NCBI GenBank assembly: GCA_022749755.1
Contig: CM040440.1
Span: forward strand, 6,993,269 to 7,057,268
Direction of reading: 5' to 3'
From: Azadirachta indica
Lineage: Eukaryota; Streptophyta; Magnoliopsida; Sapindales; Meliaceae
DNA: 64,000 nucleotides
Shown one piece after another: positions 58,904 through 64,000 of this stretch (positions are counted from its first letter, which is position 1; every line of letters begins with the position of its first letter). The position numbers were made by a program, and so were the translations under genes. Below the pieces are notes generated by a model. The model worked only from the letters and a program-made list of their open reading frames with translations, searched no databases and had not been told where the DNA came from.

Positions 58904-61828
58904 AAGTTGGAAAAAACGTTACTTTTACTCAATCCGCTTTTGAATAAATAACCAAGTTATGAAGTAAATACAAAGTAATTAGAAAACTTAAAAGAAAGAA
59001 ATAATTATTAATTTATACGTGAGTATAAATGTACAATGTAAATGTTAAAATGAAATATTTATAAAAGTTAAAAAAGAAAGACTTTAACATGCTCAAGATT
59101 TATTATAAGCGAAAGCAAGCCACTTATAATAGCTAGATATATATATTAAACTAAGCCTTTGAAGCCGATAGCTTAACTGCTTAAATCAGAGTTATATATA
59201 AATGGAATTTGGCCTGCAATTTATGTATTTACTTTGATAATAAAATGAAAACATTAAAAAAGAAAAAGAAAAACAGTTTTAGGTGGGATTTTAATCTGCG
59301 CTATGGGTTTTCAATAACACAAATAAAAGAAAAGGTAGAGAAAAAGTGGCATCCATGTGTGGATTGAGCCTATAAATAGGAAGATTTATCAGGAAACAAA
59401 TTTACGTATTTACTAAGTAATTCATATTGGTAATGATAAACATCACAGGCAGCAGCTGCCATGCCTTCATTCGACGTATGAGATTTCATTGTTGACATGT
59501 GAAGGAAATTCTTTGCTAATTAATTTGCTTTTTAAATCTGGGTTTATGTAATTCAGGCAAAATTTGCACGCAAGAAGAGAGGAAAAGAGTGAGCGGTAAT
59601 TCTAGAAGAATTTTACTAACTTGTAGAGAAGAACAATACACTAAATGGGGAAAATAATGTTTAATTAATTCATGTGGTCAAATGTAAATACCTTTTAGAG
59701 GAATTGTAAAGTAAAAATCCCTTTTCTTCAATCAATCTAATCCACATTTCAATAGAGGTTTCTTTTCCCCTTGGACACACTTTAGTCCCGAATATTAAAT
59801 TAAATAATTTGAAACAAATTAAAACATCTACCTCTTTGAATTTGATCAGTCAATTATGCATTCGTCATTTGTACAAATAAAAATTGGATTAAGATATATA
59901 AAAAATTTATGGCCGGTGATCTAGATATCGATTAATATTTATATCATTTTCAAAGTTGTAATTATAAAATTAATTACATCGGGGATGAGTGGATAAGTCC
60001 CATAGATTGTTTATCTTATAATTCATTCAACTTGTTACATTTAAACAAACTTAACCTATTTTATATATAAGGTTGTTGTCATTCCATGCGTAGATAAACT
60101 CTTCATTGCTAAAGACTCGTTCTGTATATAGCAGCCACCATATATATAACACAATCGATAAAAACAAATTCATGATGACCAAATCAAAGTGAGCAAGTTG
60201 AAGACGGTATCTATTCGCGTCTCCATGTGTATAATGTGCGTCATTAAAATATTATGAATCAAGTTAATTAAATAATAAGAAACAAACAAACTATTATTAC
60301 CATAGTCTAAAATCAACATTTTAAAATATGAGTCTCCTTTTGTATATAATTGCCATTCTCTCTCTCTCTCTCTCTCTCAAGTTTGTTTGTATAATTGTCT
60401 GAACAAGAAAAAAATACGTAATAAGTTATAATTAAAATTGATATATTAAAATCTACTATTTTATTCTTAACAATTAATTTGCTACAAAAAGACTCTGATC
60501 TGAACTTTTTTAGAAAAATGAAAATATATTAATTGTATTGGATATCTGATGTTATTAAATTGGAAGTTGTAAATAATTCAGAAGACAAAATGGTAGGACC
60601 GTTATTACAGCAAAAACAAAAGAAGAATACAAAATTATTCTAATAAAATAAAGAAAGTATTCAATGAAAGTGGCCCCAACTATTAAAAAAACTTTATATG
60701 CGATTTCGTTTGAGATTACGTTGACTGACATTTTCAATTCACGTCCAATTGAATAGTAGTCGAATCTTGCCTACAGTTTTATGAAACGTGCTCTGAATTT
60801 AATTTGTTTTTGTGTTTCAGAATTTCGCGGCAGCCTCATTAACATAACATTCGAATGTAGGGTTTTCTAGATCTCGTCCCTACATATGGACCAAAGCAAA
60901 GTCTAGCTTGGAAGCTTTGAAACCGATAGCTCAACCGTCGACCCTTCAAAGTCAACCGATGAGATTTGTTTTTCTCTTATGTATATTTTTAAAATTTTCT
61001 TGTTTAGGGATCCTATCCTCCATCATCAGGAATAACTGCATTATACTCGCGGGAATTCTCAGACAATATATATTCCCTCTGATTAACACACTTTATCATA
61101 TGTGCATTTGTTTAAATTTTAAATGATATATATTTGACTCTGTCGTATTTAAACCACCCTCCATTTTGGTAATTAAACATAGTTAACTAATTAGAAAAGT
61201 CATTTAGATAGATCAGTTGTTCCCATAAACAGCCAAGGACTCGTTAATCCGGCAGCCACGCAGCCAGCTAACCCAATAGATATACATGATATATAGCAAG
61301 ATAACATTTTCAGTGGAGAAGCGAAGTCTTCCACATTGTCAAATTGAAATTCGCTGCAGAGGCAGCTGGTATCATTAGAGAATAAATGTTAAAATTAAAA
61401 AACGATAATTCCGCGGCAGAAGAAAAGATTAAATTCAATAAAAGTGGCCCTCTCAATATTAGAATTTTAATAGTAAGATGAAAAATAACATTTCCTTTTT
61501 CTTGTGGATAAAAAGCTTACGTACGATTGTATTTATTTAATAATAATAATAATAATAAATAAAAATTTGATATATAATAATATATGACATCCCACAATAA
61601 TATAATATCTGATTAATTATCCATTTAATATTTTTAATAGACAGAGTTACTGAAGCATTCAACTTCTCGTGGCAACTAGCTCGCCCAATCAATTTGATTA
61701 TATTATCTTTATTTATCAAAGTCAAGTCCGTGTTACTGTGTTAAGAACCCTACCAATCAAAGTTGGTTTTGGCTCATATTATATTCAATTATCATAAACA
61801 ATTAATTTCAACTCTCTTACTTCTCTTC

Positions 61829-61838
61829 TATATATATG
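61829..61838 (+). promoter_or_regulatory. Putative TATA box of the DOX gene
   Basis: CTATATATAT sits 64-73 bases before the ATG at 61902, placing a transcription start near 61860. Position parallels the AT run before the pseudogene copy. Confidence 0.45.
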
Positions 61839-61901
61839 AAGCCGTTGCATGCCTTTCAGAGTATCTAAATAATATTTGCATTCTCTTGGTTCTACCTAAT
61901 A

Positions 61902-64000
61902 ATGGAATTTCTGAAGAAACTCTTTACTGCGCCTTTCCATCATTTCATCAACGATGATTTCCATGAAGTTGTCTCCAGGATGACTCTCATCGACAAATTT
62001 CTCTTCCTTGTATGATCTCTCTCCATGCATGCACACATGTTAATTTACTTTTAACTTTTTCTTTTTCGTCCTTTTATTCTGATATACGTATATGTATATT
62101 TATGTGTTGCCTGAATGATACGTACGTGTTGTATTGCAGATTATGCATTCCATCGATAAGTTGGGAATATGGCATCGCTTGCCTGTGTTCTTAGGTTTAT
62201 TTTATCTGGCAATACGACGACACCTTCACCAGGAGTACAACTTGTTCAACGTTGGTAAAACTCCGGTTGGTGTACGGTTTAATCCGATGGATTTTCCGTA
62301 CAGGACGGCCAACGGAGAATTTAATGATCCCTTCAATGAAGGTGCTGGTAGCCAAGGAACTTTCTTTGGCAGAAATGTTCTTCCCGTTGAACAGAAAGAC
62401 AAGGTAATTAACTATACATGCTTTTCTTGAATCAACGCAAAATATACTAATAACAATAACTAATTAAAAATGAAAATATTATATATCAATTAGATTGATT
62501 TGAAACCAATAAAATCTTGTTTTCTTTTTTGAAGTTAATGGAACAACAGGATACAATTAATATCAAGTTATGTTTAGTACTAAAGTGTTGAAAGAAGCTG
62601 CAATAAATGTAAATCATTTAAAATTTAAATATTAATAAATAAATGTCATATTATTTACTCATAGATGGATCCCCACTATATATTTATTTATCTTAAATGT
62701 ACAATTCAAGGGAATATGAAATTAAGATATATTAAATTTTAATTCTATAATGTAAATGATAGGTTTACAATTTTGTTTCTTGTGTTTTTACTTACTATTT
62801 ATATATGATAAAAATATTTGAAAACTGAAACCAACATTTTGATATTTTATTCTTATAGTTGCAATTGTTTTTTGTATTTGTATTTGTATTTTTATATACG
62901 TGGAAGAATAAGAATAATAGATAACACGAACATAGCTAAAATCGCCGGGGCGGTTGGTGGCTTGACGTTTTTCAATTGATGAGGCACAAGCTTTTGATCA
63001 AATAAAATAAGGGTCTATTAACTTTTTCTTTAAAGAAAATAAGAGTTTATATTATGATATATATATATATAACAACGACTGGTATTAGACTTTTTCTTTT
63101 CTTTATCTTTATTAACGTAAAAATATATATCTCATATCTTATATTTACGTGAAGTTAGGAAAATAAAAATAATAATAATTACATCGAGAGTTACAGTATA
63201 CTCATACTTCAAATAAAATAAAAAAAAGCTCAAATACCCCTGAAAATGTGTTGATTACAAATATAAAAAAGAAATGCTGATGAAAATATTTTAATTTTTT
63301 AGCCAACTGATAAATTTATACTTATTTATGCATAATCAAATATAATAAGTTTCACAAATTACTTCTGCCGAAAATTCCATAAATAAATTAATTTCTTATT
63401 ATGATGTTCGCTTTTTAACTTGAATTAAATCGTTAATTAATTTTGTAGCTAAGGAAACCAGATCCTATGGTAGTTGCGACAAAGCTTCTTGCACGAAGAA
63501 GTTTCATAGACACAGGAAAACAATTCAACATGATAGCGGCTTCTTGGATTCAGTTTATGATACATGATTGGATCGACCACTTGGAGGATACTAATCAGGT
63601 TTGTAAATTAACGGAATTAATTAACTTAATTACTTCTCCATTACAAATAACAAAAATCCATTTAATTAATTATCAAAATTTTGTTTGGAAATACACATAA
63701 TCTGCAGATTGAAGAGCTGACAGCACCAAGAGAAGTTGCAAGCCAATGCCCTCTTGCTTCTTTCAAGTTCTACAAGACAAAGGAAGCTCCAACTGGTTTT
63801 TATGAAATCAAAAGCGGCCATTTGAACATCCGTACACCTTGGTGGTAAGCATTATTTTAATTAATTTATCATTATCATTAGTGAATTAATTACAAAATGG
63901 ACATATATAATATATATATATATATATAAAGCTTAATAATAATTAATACTTAAATTTGAATGAATTAGGGATGGAAGTGCTATATATGGAAGCAACGCAG
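61902..64000 (+). CDS. DOX1: Alpha-dioxygenase (fatty-acid alpha-oxygenase), 5' part, runs off the window
   Basis: Exons 61902-62009, 62140-62403, 63449-63598, 63708-63844 and 63969 to beyond 64000, with GT..AG sites and an open frame throughout. The protein begins MEFLKKLFTAPFHH and continues DFHEVVSRMTLIDKFLF, IDKLGIWHRLPVFLGLFYL, RRHLHQEYNLFNVG, NEGAGSQGTFFGRN and SWIQFMIHDWIDHLE, where residue 163 is the distal heme His position known for Arabidopsis DOX1, then RTPWWDGSAIYGSN. About 230 of the usual ~640 residues are in view; the catalytic Tyr and proximal His lie beyond the edge. The enzyme is a heme protein of the cyclooxygenase-peroxidase superfamily that adds oxygen to C2 of fatty acids, giving 2-hydroperoxides that break down to shortened aldehydes. 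It serves in oxylipin defence and is typically induced by pathogens or wounding. Sequence is nearer DOX1 than DOX2 from what I recall; the symbol is provisional. Confidence 0.93.

Larger units (their letters stand above)
57503..61828. other. Intergenic region upstream of the intact DOX gene, with small repeats
   Basis: Contains a complex microsatellite (58500-58580), a 90-bp tandem duplication (58724-58903), a TC run (about 60356-60378) and two related promoter-like blocks (about 59150-60700 and 60905-61480). No protein-coding gene was recognised; the ORFs at 58717-58932, 60555-60737, 60908-61126 and 61537-61725 look fortuitous. Confidence 0.5.

Overview
The window is eukaryotic plant nuclear DNA from a dicot. 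It is AT-rich, genes carry GT..AG introns, plant LTR retrotransposons are present, and the two gene families recognised are plant families. Sequence style fits a woody rosid such as Citrus, but that is inference only. Nothing resembles a bacterial operon, a CRISPR array or a complete RNA gene, and I did not find a convincing new biological system. The interest lies in tandem gene families being broken and rearranged by mobile elements and DNA repair.

Left part (1-37 kb): a minus-strand tandem cluster of UMAMIT / WAT1-related (nodulin MtN21, EamA-type) membrane transporter genes of the At5g40230/At5g40240-like group. Three copies have complete 7-exon structures: 8144-10252, 20814-23006 and 34768-36856. 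Two are clear pseudogenes: 5338-6447, cut off in exon 4 by a Copia LTR, and 15183-17252, frameshifted, with its last exon partly inverted beside a 26S rDNA fragment. A single-exon relic lies near 32.6 kb. Exons 2, 3, 5 and 6 keep exact lengths (66, 114, 159, 152 nt) in the intact copies. Flanking blocks recur between copies, so whole gene units were duplicated. A nearly complete minus-strand Copia element (24145-28947, TSD TGAAT) sits upstream of the 20.8-23.0 kb gene. A DUF1985 fragment, typical of MULE-borne proteins, occupies the left edge.

Middle (37-42 kb): no genes. Two elements with long terminal inverted repeats are visible, at 38377-39906 and 40357-41726; the second has an imperfect 9-bp target duplication of MULE type.

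Right part (42.8-64 kb): two plus-strand alpha-dioxygenase (fatty-acid alpha-oxygenase, DOX/PIOX) genes. The first, 42870-46663, retains recognisable exons but carries several stops, frameshifts and splice-site losses. The second, from 61902 to beyond the window, is intact as far as it can be read. Between them lies a decayed Ty3/gypsy element of Tat-like type (47067-57502, coding strand minus). It carries a plus-strand antisense ORF region with a 'putative gypsy type transposon' domain and apparent introns.

Coordinates of exons come from hand alignment of paralogues within the window and of splice sites; no search was run.
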